Assembly: GCF_032334255.1 (NCBI RefSeq)
Contig: NZ_JAUHMF010000002.1
Span: 124,001-188,000, forward strand
Direction of reading: 5' to 3'
DNA: 64,000 bases
DNA from: Thermanaerothrix solaris
GTDB taxonomy: Bacteria; Chloroflexota; Anaerolineae; Anaerolineales; Anaerolineaceae
A model generated the notes under the pieces. The model made no database searches. It was given only the letters and a program-made list of their open reading frames with translations, and was not told the origin of the DNA. Within the stretch, counting starts at the first letter, position 1; each line of letters starts with the position of its first letter. Positions 43,577 to 52,712 of the stretch are shown here, piece after piece. A program made the translations under genes and the position numbers.

Positions 43577-45502
43577 CTACTCCCCGGCGCAGGTCGTCAG
43601 GCGGTAAAGGCGCGCCCAATCCCCCGTCTGCACCACCGCGGCACAACGCGGCAGGAACACCCCCTCCCAAAAATCCAACGCCCGGCGTTGCCGCCCGCTC
43701 GGGTCATGCCAGACGCTGAACAGCGCACTCTCGCGATCCAGCAGGACGTGCGTCACCCCCTGCGCAGCCAATTCCTGCGCCAATACCGCCACATCCCCTG
43801 CGGCGGCCTCGGCCAGCCGCACCCCGCGGGTGTGATCGGCATCCGCCAGGCAGCGCGGTGCACAGTAATACCCCCGCCCCTCCCAGAGCAGTAGCACCCG
43901 TGCCTCTCCCGGTAACCCCGCGCGCAGCGTTTGCTGCAAGGCGAAGTCCGGCCATGGGCGTACCAGCCATTGGAGCGGGCTTTCCTGCCCCAGCCAGAGG
44001 CGCCCGGGCTGCAAGATTCGCCCCAGGGTGGTCACCTGGATCGCCAGTGTTGCGATCAGACAACCGGCCATCAGGCCCAGCCCCACAACTCGCCCCAGGC
44101 GCCGTCCGCGCTCCAGCAAAACCTCTAACCCCTCTGCCGCCAGCGGGCTCAACCCGAGAAAAACGGGATAGAGAAACCGCGTCTGTTGCGTTCCACCCCA
44201 CCAGGTCAGGGTGCGCAGCAAAAGCAGGGCCACCAGTACCGCCTCCCGCCGCCCCCAGCGCCGCCGCAGCGGTGCCAGCACGGCCAGCGGCAGCAGCAAG
44301 GGGGGCACATCAGCGGTCCCCATAAACGTAGCCAGGCGTTCTCGTTGCAGGTAAAGCGCTACCGGCAGGCGCACTAGATTGAGGGGCGTTCGTTCGAGGC
44401 CAAAGTCATATAGATAGGTCGCCAGCACCTCCCAGCGCTCCCGCGGGTAGCCCACCCCACCCCAGAAGAGGGGGTAGAAGGGGTTGCCCCCCAGCACCAG
44501 GTTTTTCAGGTACCACGGCAGCGCCAGCACCAATGCCGGTAGCGCCAACCGCAGCCCCAGCCCCAACCACCGCCGTCCGCCTCCCCGCCAGGCCAGGAGG
44601 AGCAGCAACAAACCCAAAGCGGGCACAGCGGCCAGAGCAGTGTATTTACTGCCCAACGCCAGCCCCAACAGCACTCCGCTCAGGCTTACCCAGCCCGCGG
44701 GGCGTGCCGTGCTCTCCCCCCACCGCGCCAGCAGGTAAAACGCCAGCCCCTCCCAGGTGAACCAGATCAGGTCAATATACGCCCAACTGGCCAGCAGGAA
44801 TAAGTAGGGCATACTGCCCAACACGACCGCCGCCAGCCAACCGGTACGCGGACCACCCCACCAGCGCCCCAGCCGCAGCGCCACCAGCACCCACAGCATG
44901 CCGAACAGCCCATGCACCAGTTTAGGGAAGAGATCACTGCCCAGGCTCAAACCAAGGAGAAAGAGCATCTCGCCGTTAGAAGGCCCGTTCGCCTGCCACA
45001 CCTCCGGCAGTAGGATCAGCCGCCCCGCCGCCAGGAACTGCCGCGGCCCTTCCAGATGATACATCAGCCCGTCGTAATCCCAGGGTGGGGTCAGCGCGGT
45101 CAGGAACAGCAGCAGCCCGATCAGCCCCAGGAGCAGCGGTATCCAGCGCAGCGGGTGCAGCGAAGACGTTGCCCACTCATCGGCCCAGGCACGGCGCCAG
45201 ATCGGCCACACCTGCCTCAAAAAGCGCCACCCACCGGGCAGGCCCACGAATACCAGCAGGATCAACCAGGCCCCCAGGGCTGCGCGGCTCAGCGCCCCTA
45301 CCAATCCCAGGACCAGGACACCTTGCGCCGCAACCCCCATCCCCAGCGCCACCCCGATCAGCGCCTGATCCGCAGTGGGCAGCGCCTCACCGCCAAAGTA
45401 CCGCAGCAAATGCCGACCCACCCCCAGGCTACTCAACCCCAGTAAGGTCAGCAGCCCCAGCCCTATCCCAGCATTGAACGCAAAGGGTATGACAGGGTTC
45501 AT
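43577..45502 (-). CDS. Membrane glycosyltransferase of the GT-C type
   Basis: 641 residues from the ATG at 45502, which overlaps the upstream stop as ATGA. About 12 hydrophobic segments are visible. The first extracytoplasmic loop holds TPPWDYDGLMYHLEGPR, a D-x-D-like acidic motif of dolichyl-phosphate-mannose-type GT-C enzymes. LASWAYIDLIWFTWEG and GSKYTALAAVPALG are typical later segments. The C-terminus (about 500-641) is a soluble domain. The enzyme probably moves a sugar from a polyprenyl-phosphate carrier to an acceptor outside the membrane; substrate unknown. Confidence 0.75.
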   Translation of the reverse strand: MNPVIPFAFNAGIGLGLLTLLGLSSLGVGRHLLRYFGGEALPTADQALIGVALGMGVAAQGVLVLGLVGALSRAALGAWLILLVFVGLPGGWRFLRQVWPIWRRAWADEWATSSLHPLRWIPLLLGLIGLLLFLTALTPPWDYDGLMYHLEGPRQFLAAGRLILLPEVWQANGPSNGEMLFLLGLSLGSDLFPKLVHGLFGMLWVLVALRLGRWWGGPRTGWLAAVVLGSMPYLFLLASWAYIDLIWFTWEGLAFYLLARWGESTARPAGWVSLSGVLLGLALGSKYTALAAVPALGLLLLLLAWRGGGRRWLGLGLRLALPALVLALPWYLKNLVLGGNPFYPLFWGGVGYPRERWEVLATYLYDFGLERTPLNLVRLPVALYLQRERLATFMGTADVPPLLLPLAVLAPLRRRWGRREAVLVALLLLRTLTWWGGTQQTRFLYPVFLGLSPLAAEGLEVLLERGRRLGRVVGLGLMAGCLIATLAIQVTTLGRILQPGRLWLGQESPLQWLVRPWPDFALQQTLRAGLPGEARVLLLWEGRGYYCAPRCLADADHTRGVRLAEAAAGDVAVLAQELAAQGVTHVLLDRESALFSVWHDPSGRQRRALDFWEGVFLPRCAAVVQTGDWARLYRLTTCAGE

Positions 45503-46779
45503 GATTCTGAGAAATCGAATGCCCTCTTCACCTGCCAAGCGCGGTAGAGGAGGATCAGTATCTCTAAATGGATCAGTAACATCAAAATTCCTAGCAGATC
45601 ATGGGCATGACCTGGCGAGTACAGCCCATATCCGACGAAAATTATCCCGCTTAAGAGCGCCCAAATCACAAAGAGGCCCCACCAGATACCCTCCCGGGAG
45701 GGGTGACGTAAAACGAGTAACCAGGGAATACCTAATGCCAGCGCCATGTGAACGTTTCCATGGGGCATTACAATCGTTTGGGTGACCAGGGTGGCGAGAA
45801 AGAAATCCGCCCAGGTCTCCCTATCGTCTCGACCGCCCATAGCATATAAAATCTTCAGCCAGGCCAGCAGCACCACCAGCACCATCACAATCCCTATCCC
45901 CAGGCCGAGCGTTGAGTGAACACCGCGCAAAACGAGATGATCCACAGCGCTAAGCCAGGTCATTCCACTTTCTCTTAAGAGTGAGGGCCAATGGTGCACG
46001 CCTTCGACCACCCCTTTCAAGCCCTCCCATCCTCCCAGGGCTAAAGAAACCCCGCCGATCAGGAGAGACCCTCCCAGAAATCCGGCCCCAAAACGCCTGG
46101 TGCGACGCAACAACAGGGGGAAAACCAGCAGCAAAATCATCTGCGGTTTAATCCACCCCAAAGCCAGGTACCAACCTGCCCGTCCTTCGCGCCCCTGCTG
46201 GAGATTAAAAAGCGCCTCACCAATCGCTATCAGCAACAGCACGTTGACTTGCCCAAAGAGCAGATTGAGGAAATTGGCGACGCTCAGAAAAAGGGCGACC
46301 GCGGCAACCCATGCCGCCCGATCAAATGACAGGCGCTTGACCCAAAGGTAAAGGTAACCCAGGGTACCCCCGGCGTTTATACCCACCCAAAGCACGTAGG
46401 CCGGTAGTGGCGGAAGCAAGGATAAGAGCGTAAAAGGCGCCACAAAGATAGGTAGGTAAGGAATAGGAAGCGCCCAAAAAGGCATTGAAATCCCCTGCAC
46501 GAAACGCGAAAAGCCTTCATAAAGAGGCTGCTGATAAACAGCCTGAAGGCGCGGATTATATACGGCGCTTAAGCCTATGTCTCGGGCAATCTGCCCACTG
46601 GCATAGAACAGGCGAAAGTCTATCCCCACATACTCGAATATTCCGCGTGCCCAGACTTGCTGCACGGTATAAATCCCATACCCCACCAGCGCCAGCAGGG
46701 CCAAGAGCAGCGTCACAGGCAGGCGATAACGCCCTAAGCCCGTCGGCAAACAGCGCAAGAAAGGCTTACCACACTGCAC
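45499..46779 (-). CDS. GT87 family (DUF2029) membrane glycosyltransferase
   Basis: 426 residues with about 10 hydrophobic segments. GT87 features are YVGIDFRLFYASGQIARD with the acidic catalytic Asp, the following AVYNP, and FGQVNVLLLIAIGEALF (the G-Q-x-N motif), plus GWIKPQMILLLVFPLL. Members include mannosyltransferases using polyprenyl-phosphate-mannose. The gene overlaps the GT-C gene by 4 bases, so the two are co-expressed, probably for one surface glycan. Confidence 0.85.
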   Translation of the reverse strand: MQCGKPFLRCLPTGLGRYRLPVTLLLALLALVGYGIYTVQQVWARGIFEYVGIDFRLFYASGQIARDIGLSAVYNPRLQAVYQQPLYEGFSRFVQGISMPFWALPIPYLPIFVAPFTLLSLLPPLPAYVLWVGINAGGTLGYLYLWVKRLSFDRAAWVAAVALFLSVANFLNLLFGQVNVLLLIAIGEALFNLQQGREGRAGWYLALGWIKPQMILLLVFPLLLRRTRRFGAGFLGGSLLIGGVSLALGGWEGLKGVVEGVHHWPSLLRESGMTWLSAVDHLVLRGVHSTLGLGIGIVMVLVVLLAWLKILYAMGGRDDRETWADFFLATLVTQTIVMPHGNVHMALALGIPWLLVLRHPSREGIWWGLFVIWALLSGIIFVGYGLYSPGHAHDLLGILMLLIHLEILILLYRAWQVKRAFDFSES

Positions 46780-46906
46780 GCTTCACCCCAAAACGGCGGG
46801 GATATCCCCGCATTGCCTCTATTATAGACGCGCTGCTGCCACGCCCCCCTTGCAAACGGTTTTCAAATTCCGCCGCCGGCCGCGCCCCCTGCCCCCCGCC
46901 CAAGTT

Positions 46907-46929
46907 ATGGTATATTAACCCCATACCAT
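46907..46929. promoter_or_regulatory. Inverted repeat before the deoxynucleoside kinase gene
   Basis: ATGGTAT (46907-46913) and ATACCAT (46923-46929), 9 bases apart, about 27 bases before the ATG. It overlaps possible -10 elements, so it could be an operator. Confidence 0.4.
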
Positions 46930-46956
46930 CACGACTCTGAGTTTTGCGAGGGAACA

Positions 46957-47616
46957 ATGTTCATTGCCATCGAAGGTGTCATCGGCGTCGGCAAAACCAC
47001 CCTGGCGCGCTTGCTCCAGCCCCGCTTCAACGCCAACCTGCTGCTGGAAGCCTTTGAGGAGAACCCCTTCCTGGCCCAGTTTTACACCGACCGCGCCCGC
47101 TATGCCTTTCAGACCCAGGTCTTCTTCCTGCTCAGCCGCTACCACCAGTTCCGCCAGGCGGCGCAGTGGCTGGCCACCGGCCAACCCCTGATCAGCGATT
47201 ACACCTTCGAGAAGGATCAACTCTTCGCTCGCCTCAACCTCAGCGGCGACGAGTGGGAGGTGTACCTGCGGTTGCACGATGCCCTGGCCGAGAAGATGCT
47301 CCTGCCGGACCTCATCGTTTACCTGCGCGCCGATACCGACTGCCTGATGCGGCGCATCGCCCTGCGCGACCGCCCCTACGAGCGCCACATGGAACGCGAG
47401 TACATCGAAGCCCTCAACCGCGCCTATGATGCGCAGTTCCTCGGCCCGCGCCAGGGGCCGCCGGTCCTGGTCATCGAGAGCGGTGAGATGGATTTCGTCC
47501 AAAACGAGGCCGATCTGGAAACCATTGAGGCCGCCATCCGCCGCGCCCTGCGCCTGCCGCCCTACCAGCCCGAACTGCCTCTGGCCTCCGCCCTACCTTC
47601 CCTGACCAAGGATTAG
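46957..47616 (+). CDS. Deoxynucleoside kinase
   Basis: 219 residues; GAGGGAACA precedes the ATG. The P-loop is IEGVIGVGKTTLA (residues 5-17). The substrate and lid regions are EENPFLAQFYTD, LISDYTFEKDQLFA (the family D-R/Y-S-like step), LIVYLRADTDCLMRRI and RDRPYERHMEREYIEALNRAYD. This is the dGK/dAK class, which phosphorylates deoxynucleosides for dNTP salvage. It is 3 bases upstream of the nucleotidyltransferase gene, so the two are an operon. Confidence 0.9.
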   Translation: MFIAIEGVIGVGKTTLARLLQPRFNANLLLEAFEENPFLAQFYTDRARYAFQTQVFFLLSRYHQFRQAAQWLATGQPLISDYTFEKDQLFARLNLSGDEWEVYLRLHDALAEKMLLPDLIVYLRADTDCLMRRIALRDRPYERHMEREYIEALNRAYDAQFLGPRQGPPVLVIESGEMDFVQNEADLETIEAAIRRALRLPPYQPELPLASALPSLTKD

Positions 47617-47619
47617 CCC

Positions 47620-48627
47620 ATGCGTATCACCCGTGAGATGCTGCTCAACCTGGCCCGCGAGACGGCGGAACGCACCGTCCGCCGTCAGCGCGATGTGCTG
47701 TGCATCTTCCTCATCGGCTCGGTCCTGGACGAGGAGCCCCTGCTGGGCGGGAGCGGCGATATTGACCTGGTGATCGTCCACGATAGCGAGCCGCTGAACC
47801 CGCGCGAGGTGCAGCGCCTGAGCGATGAGATCACGCTCGATATCGCGCGCCTGGGTGCGGCAGCCTTCCAACCGGCCCGCCGCCTGCGCCAGGACCCCTG
47901 GCTGGGTTCGGCGCTGTGGTACAACCCGCTGGTGCTCTACGACCGCCAGCACTGGTTTGAATTTACCCAGGCCGGCGCCACCGCCCAATTCACCCTGCCG
48001 GAGAACGTTTATCCCCGCGCCCAGCGCCTGGCCGCCACCGCCCGCCAGATCTGGCGCGACCTGATCGAAACCCCCGCCCCCGCGCTCGAAACGGCGTGGC
48101 GCCTGCTCGAGGCCCTCACCCAGGCCGCTAACGCCATCGCCTGCCTGAACGGCGCCCCATTGACCGAGCGGCGCTTCGTCCTCAACTTCCCCGCTCGCGC
48201 CCAGGCCGTGGGCCGGCCCGGCTTGGCCGCCGGCTTCTCCGACCTCATCGGGGGCGAGGCTGCCGCCCGCGAGGGTCTGCAAACCTGGCGCAACGCCTGG
48301 CTGGAAGCGCTGGAGGCCGTGGCCTCGCGCGAGGATGCCCCACCGCGCCTGAACGCCGCCCGCCGCGCCTACTACCAGCGCCCGGTCGAAGCCCTCGCCG
48401 CCGAGCAGCCCCTGGCCGCCTGGTGGATCCAATGGCGTACCTGGACGCGCGCCATGCGCCACCTGGGTGAAACCTCGCCCGCCTACGCCGACTGGCACGA
48501 GGCAAGCGAAGCGCTCGGCCTGGGCTTGAGCCAGCGCGAGCGCCACCTGGCCGCCCTGGATGCCTACCTGGATACGGTCGAAGAAACGCTCGATCAGTGG
48601 GCCACCGCAAACGGCGTCCGCATCTAG
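47620..48627 (+). CDS. Nucleotidyltransferase-fold protein
   Basis: 335 residues. The N-terminus carries a polymerase-beta-like nucleotidyltransferase core: FLIGSVLDEEPLLGGSGDIDLVIVHD, with G-S and D-x-D metal ligands (about residues 30-54). The rest is helical, with TAWRLLEALTQAANAIACLNG resembling the nucleotide-binding helical domain of HEPN-like partners. It could modify tRNA, protein or a small molecule; the substrate is not visible. It starts 4 bases after the kinase gene and ends just before the DnaA-box cluster. Confidence 0.75.
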   Translation: MRITREMLLNLARETAERTVRRQRDVLCIFLIGSVLDEEPLLGGSGDIDLVIVHDSEPLNPREVQRLSDEITLDIARLGAAAFQPARRLRQDPWLGSALWYNPLVLYDRQHWFEFTQAGATAQFTLPENVYPRAQRLAATARQIWRDLIETPAPALETAWRLLEALTQAANAIACLNGAPLTERRFVLNFPARAQAVGRPGLAAGFSDLIGGEAAAREGLQTWRNAWLEALEAVASREDAPPRLNAARRAYYQRPVEALAAEQPLAAWWIQWRTWTRAMRHLGETSPAYADWHEASEALGLGLSQRERHLAALDAYLDTVEETLDQWATANGVRI

Positions 48628-48754
48628 CGCACCGCCTGCCCAACCGTGCTCAACCGGCCGCCCATGGAGAGCGGCTGATGCGCCTTTTCGGATCGGGGCG
48701 CACGCCGCACACCATCCCTGGGGGGCAGGCACAAGACGGATTTTCTCCGCCCCC

Positions 48755-49158
48755 TGTGGATAACTGGGCAAAATCTGTGGATAAATGGGGAGACCTGTGG
48801 AAAAATGCCCCAAATTGGGGAAAAAAGAGGCTTGCCCTCGTCTTGCCCTCACCCCCAGATATGGGGGGTGGGTTGCGACCTGCGCCATATCCGCACGCCA
48901 ATGACTCTACGCACGTTAGACCCGCTTTTTACCCACATTGGCGCGGCGGGGTTATGCCTGCATTATCCCCACCCGCCTGGGGATAAAAATCGCGGCATTG
49001 ACCGCAGGGATGGACAGTGCATGCTTCACACCCCCATTGCTGGGGGAGTCCGGCGGGTTATCCACATATCCCCAGCCCCTACGACTACGACGATCTTACA
49101 GATTCTTCCCTGGGGAAAGATGTAAGGTGAAGAATTATCCCGCCGGAAGTGGGGATAA
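48755..49158. other. oriC: Candidate replication origin (oriC), DnaA-box cluster
   Basis: Three perfect DnaA boxes (TGTGGATAA or its complement) at 48755-48763, 48776-48784 and 49058-49066. Near matches are TGTGGAAAA (48796), TTATCCCCA (48963), TGGGGATAA (48978 and 49150) and TTATCCCGC (49135). The first three are phased by 21 and 20 bases, two DNA turns. TTATCCCCA and TGGGGATAA at 48963-48986 form an inverted pair 6 bases apart. The region is non-coding. dnaN is 12.5 kb away and three ParB sites lie 10 kb away. An unwinding element is not obvious. No dnaA gene is in the window. Confidence 0.65.
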
Positions 49159-49639
49159 AGGCCTGAACTCGGGCGCCTACGCGAGGCTGAGGTAGGCTTG
49201 TGGTTGCCATGGAGCCGGTTGTGGGGAGCAGGGTGGGTGGCGGCGGAGGGAGTGAAGCCTGGCGGAGCGCGGGTTCGTTCGGGGGGTTGGGGTGTGGCCA
49301 CCGGGTTTCGCCAGGGGGTGTGTTTTCCCGCCCCCATCCGCGGGTTGGCGCGCTCGGATGACCGCCGGGAATCCGCCGATGGTGCGGTGCAGACGCCGCT
49401 CCCCGGATGCGGGCTGGTAGCGGTAGGGCCCGGCTGGGGGTGTGCGCGCCCGGGTCGCGCGGGGAGCATCGTTTGAGCCAGCGCGGTAACGCCCCGGGCG
49501 GAAGTTGCTCCGCCGCCCACCGGTGCAAAATGCGCTTTAACGCGGGGAGAGAAAACGGGTTGGGATGGCTCGTTGCGGTGAGGAGGAAAACCGTGGGCGC
49601 GGGAGAAAGACGAACGGCGCGCGGATGGGGAATGAGGCA
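49159..49639. other. Non-coding GC-rich region beside the candidate origin
   Basis: About 480 bases, strongly G-rich on the plus strand, with runs such as GGGGGGTTGGGG near 49275. No reliable gene, tRNA or repeat was found. Confidence 0.5.
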
Positions 49640-50010
49640 AAAAATCCCCCCGCCGGGCGCTTGATTTAATGCGGAAAAATCCCTATAATAGAGACAACCT
49701 GCGCTGCACCTTAACAAGTGCATAGGTTGAGAGGAGGGCCAGAGCGTGCGGGGACACCCCGCAAGACGCCATTTCAATGCCCGCCAGGGTCAATTTGTGA
49801 AAATAATCACTTTTGCGTACCCCCCCTCGAAAATGAGGTCAAAAAGGCTCAAAACGGGAGGGGGGTGCGCAAAATTCAAGGGTTGAACATTAAACTCCCA
49901 CTTGAGGGTGAAAAACAGCCTGCAGCATGGGCAATTTCTCCCACTTTAGCCCCTGAAATGGGCTTGGAGAAGCGCAGTTTCTCCCACTTTCAGTTGTCTA
50001 GATGTCTGCA
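49640..50010 (+). repeat. CRISPR array 3 leader, near-copy of leader 1
   Basis: About 95-96 percent identical by eye to 10479-10849. The promoter TTGATT (49661-49666), 17 bases, TATAAT (49684-49689) and both hairpins (49695-49729 and 49747-49763) are the same. The three CTCCCACTT copies near the array are also kept. Its left boundary coincides with the end of homology. Confidence 0.85.
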
Positions 50011-51349
50011 GTCAGAATCATCAAATGCCCGAAAGGGCATTAAGACATAATAATTTAGGTTTTTCTGGCATTTTAGACCTCCACGTCAGAATCATCAAAT
50101 GCCCGAAAGGGCATTAAGACCAACGCTTGTTTGAGTTGCTCGACGGTGGGGCGCCTCCGTCAGAATCATCAAATGCCCGAAAGGGCATTAAGACAACAAC
50201 GTATTGTTTTCATCCGTCACCTCTTTATTTTTGTCAGAATCATCAAATGCCCGAAAGGGCATTAAGACTGACATAATGCCGAGAAGTTTCAGAACGCCCA
50301 GAAAACCTACGTCAGAATCATCAAATGCCCGAAAGGGCATTAAGACCCATTTTAGGCGTACCGTTCGCACAAATCTCATCGAGTGCGTCAGAATCATCAA
50401 ATGCCCGAAAGGGCATTAAGACGGAGAAGAAGAAGTGGTATACGAACGTCGATGAGTGGTCAGAATCATCAAATGCCCGAAAGGGCATTAAGACCTCAAC
50501 GACATGAAACAAAATTACAACGAGGAACGTTTACGTCAGAATCATCAAATGCCCGAAAGGGCATTAAGACAAATGACTTCCAGACCTCCGTAATGGAGTT
50601 TTGAAAAACTGTGTCAGAATCATCAAATGCCCGAAAGGGCATTAAGACTCATCACGCACTTCGGTGCAAGGGTGCAAGGTGCAAGGATTTTGTAGGTCAG
50701 AATCATCAAATGCCCGAAAGGGCATTAAGACTGACCGTTGTAGATTTCTTGGGTGATCATTGCTCGGCAGTCAGAATCATCAAATGCCCGAAAGGGCATT
50801 AAGACAGTGGTAGCATGCTAGTGGTAGCATGCTAGTGGTAGCGTCAGAATCATCAAATGCCCGAAAGGGCATTAAGACCATAGCCTTGTCACGATACGGT
50901 TACGACCTGTCCCACCGAATAGCGTCAGAATCATCAAATGCCCGAAAGGGCATTAAGACGCCTTATTTGCGCTATATCCACACTCATAAAACCCTTGGAA
51001 GTCAGAATCATCAAATGCCCGAAAGGGCATTAAGACACACGGGGCCGCTGCCTGCGGCTCCAGTGTTCGTGACACTCATTGTCAGAATCATCAAATGCCC
51101 GAAAGGGCATTAAGACTGTGGGTTGAAGCATTGTCGCGAAGCCAGCGAGCAACTTCACGTCAGAATCATCAAATGCCCGAAAGGGCATTAAGACCGATAA
51201 CCTCTTGGACGGTGAGGGTTTGCAAGTTGCGCTTCATAGTCAGAATCATCAAATGCCCGAAAGGGCATTAAGACTGGTCTCGAGTGAGTGGCCACCGATT
51301 GTGCGGATATTCAGTCAGAATCATCAAATGCCCGAAAGGGCATTCAAAC
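50011..51349 (+). CRISPR. CRISPR array 3, 18 repeats, same 36-bp repeat as array 1
   Basis: 17 intact copies and a degenerate last copy (51314-51349, ending CATTCAAACC) give 17 spacers. The leader on the left and the damaged right end fix plus-strand transcription. Most spacers are 37-43 bases. One (50649-50695) is 47 bases and contains a GGTGCAAGG-like repeat; another (50806-50842) is built of a 14-bp tandem repeat. No spacer is shared with array 1 by eye. Confidence 0.97.
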
Positions 51350-51580
51350 CCGCAGATGGGACGCGCGAAAAGAAACCGTGGCTTCTTAAAATCTGAGGCA
51401 TGTGTCACCGCACCAACCGGGTAAGCCGGCCAGTGGCCGATGAGGTAATAGCCGGCTTCCGTGACCTTCCTTCCTCTCACCTACCGCAGCGCAGGAGGGC
51501 GTGCTGCATACATGAACACTTAATGAAACGCAGCACATGATGTAATATAAGCAAGAGGGTGGTGAGCAAAAAAACTCTTT
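51350..51580. other. Spacer region with two hairpins after CRISPR array 3
   Basis: AAGCCGGC (51423-51430) pairs with GCCGGCTT (51451-51458). A second pair, GTGCTGC and GCAGCAC, lies near 51500-51533. A TAATAT at 51543 could be a -10 box for the genes downstream. No coding frame was recognised. Confidence 0.5.
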
Positions 51581-51907
51581 TGTTCAACGCCTAACCAACC
51601 AAAATTCCACACCAGGGGGTGCTGTATGTGCTTCTACCGGAAACGCAAAGAAGAAGGCCAACCTATCAGCGAAATTATCCTTGACCCCATCGCGGAACTG
51701 ATGGAAGCCACGGACATGAGCCGGGCGGAGGTGGTCAAGAACCTCAAGGCGCGCGGGCTGGAGTTCGTCCGTGAGGTGTTATGGGATGAACTCTTCAGCG
51801 ACGCAGAGAATGAGGCCATGGTGAGAGACAGTTATCAGCGCGCGATGAAAGCCCTTGAGGACGAAGCGAACGAACCGGCACGCGAAACTGGGCGAGCAGG
51901 TTGAACG
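51581..51907 (+). repeat. Direct repeat copy A (327 bp)
   Basis: It matches 53157-53483 with about 7 differences and starts in both places at TGTTCAACGCC. It includes the ribosome site and all of the 92-residue gene. The copies lie 1576 bases apart in the same orientation, so recombination between them would delete or duplicate the genes between. Confidence 0.9.
51626..51904 (+). CDS. Small acidic protein, copy A
   Basis: 92 residues. CCAGGGGGTGCTGT precedes the ATG. The protein is helical and acidic with a basic start (MCFYRKRKEEG) and a compact middle (DPIAELMEATDMSRAEVVKNLKARG) that could be a small DNA- or partner-binding helix pair. No family was recognised. A near-identical copy lies at 53202-53480; they differ at Ala/Cys near residue 28 and in the last residues. 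The tandem copies flank three other small genes. A toxin-antitoxin or phage-defence role is possible but not shown. Confidence 0.65.
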   Translation: MCFYRKRKEEGQPISEIILDPIAELMEATDMSRAEVVKNLKARGLEFVREVLWDELFSDAENEAMVRDSYQRAMKALEDEANEPARETGRAG

Positions 51908-51920
51908 GAACCGCCCCTTC

Positions 51921-51939
51921 CCCGCAAAGGCATTAAGAC
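51921..51939 (+). repeat. Relic of the 3' half of the CRISPR repeat
   Basis: CCCGCAAAGGCATTAAGAC matches the last 19 bases of the array 1/3 repeat at 17 positions. It lies 572 bases beyond the last array 3 repeat, just after the direct repeat. Confidence 0.6.
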
Positions 51940-52029
51940 GCTTCCCCATGTCAGGATTGGGCGCTCCAGGCGCGTCCGCCGTGAAGACCTTGAGAAATAC
52001 ATTCAAAGCCATAAAGAAGGAGGTGGCAT

Positions 52030-52296
52030 ATGGACGTAGCGTTCTTCGTGCTCGTGATTTTCATTCTCATGGGTTACTATACCTCCTGCTTGATCCGCGC
52101 AGAGAAAAAGGCCAAGGAGGATGCGGAGCGTAGAAAAGAGGAACTCGAGCGCCGACAGGAACTCAACGCCAACTACTACTTCTACCAGCGAACGCACCCG
52201 TATAACCACGACGGCAATCCGTTCAACGATCTGCCAGGCGCCAGCCATATTTATGGCACGGATAGCTATTTTCATCACCATCATTGGGGGCCGTGA
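52030..52296 (+). CDS. Small membrane protein of unknown function
   Basis: 88 residues; AAGGAGGTGGCAT precedes the ATG, an excellent site. Residues 3-22 form one transmembrane helix (FFVLVIFILMGYYTSCLI). The rest is a charged coiled-coil segment (KKAKEDAERRKEELERRQEL) followed by an Asn/His/Tyr-rich C-terminus ending HHHHWGP. No family was recognised. It is the second gene of the repeat-flanked cassette; the next gene starts on its stop codon (TGATG). Confidence 0.65.
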   Translation: MDVAFFVLVIFILMGYYTSCLIRAEKKAKEDAERRKEELERRQELNANYYFYQRTHPYNHDGNPFNDLPGASHIYGTDSYFHHHHWGP

Positions 52297-52712
52297 TGCA
52301 CCGCAAACAATCCGAAGAACGCCTGCGAACGTTAGTCAGAGAATGGTTCCCTGAGGCCCATCTGCAGAAGTGGCGCGACGTGATGTACTGCCCGCACCGC
52401 GGTCGTCAGAATCCTCCAACGCCCGCAGGGTCATTGAGACAAAACATTCGCCGCAAGGGGGAAGGTCTGATTCTGCCGTCCCGGGCTGGGGCTACGCCAA
52501 CGCCTTTCTGCACACCTCAGCGCGTGCTTGCGCCAAGGCTATCCTTGCCTAGCGGCGTTGTTCGACCGCAGCGCCTTTCGGGGGAGCGTCATGGATCGCG
52601 ACGTCCACGAAATCCGAACGAAGAGTTCTTCCGTGAGCGGGCAACCTGGCCACTCTGGCCCTTCACGGAAGATGGAAAACTTTGCATGGAGGTGAGTTAT
52701 GGAAACCTATGA
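52296..52712 (+). CDS. Hypothetical protein, possibly degenerate
   Basis: 138 residues from the ATG that overlaps the previous stop (TGATG). The first 35 residues (RKQSEERLRTLVREWFPE) look like a real helical protein. From about residue 37 the frame runs through a degenerate CRISPR repeat (52405-52440) and becomes Arg/Pro-rich, so the original C-terminus may have been replaced. It overlaps the start of the next gene by 14 bases. Confidence 0.4.
   Translation: MHRKQSEERLRTLVREWFPEAHLQKWRDVMYCPHRGRQNPPTPAGSLRQNIRRKGEGLILPSRAGATPTPFCTPQRVLAPRLSLPSGVVRPQRLSGERHGSRRPRNPNEEFFRERATWPLWPFTEDGKLCMEVSYGNL
52405..52440 (+). repeat. Solitary degenerate CRISPR repeat
   Basis: A full-length 36-base relative of the array 1/3 repeat with 28 of 36 positions kept (GTCAGAATCCTCCAACGCCC then GCAGGGTCATTGAGAC). 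It stands alone, about 1.06 kb beyond the end of array 3, inside a reading frame. Confidence 0.75.
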
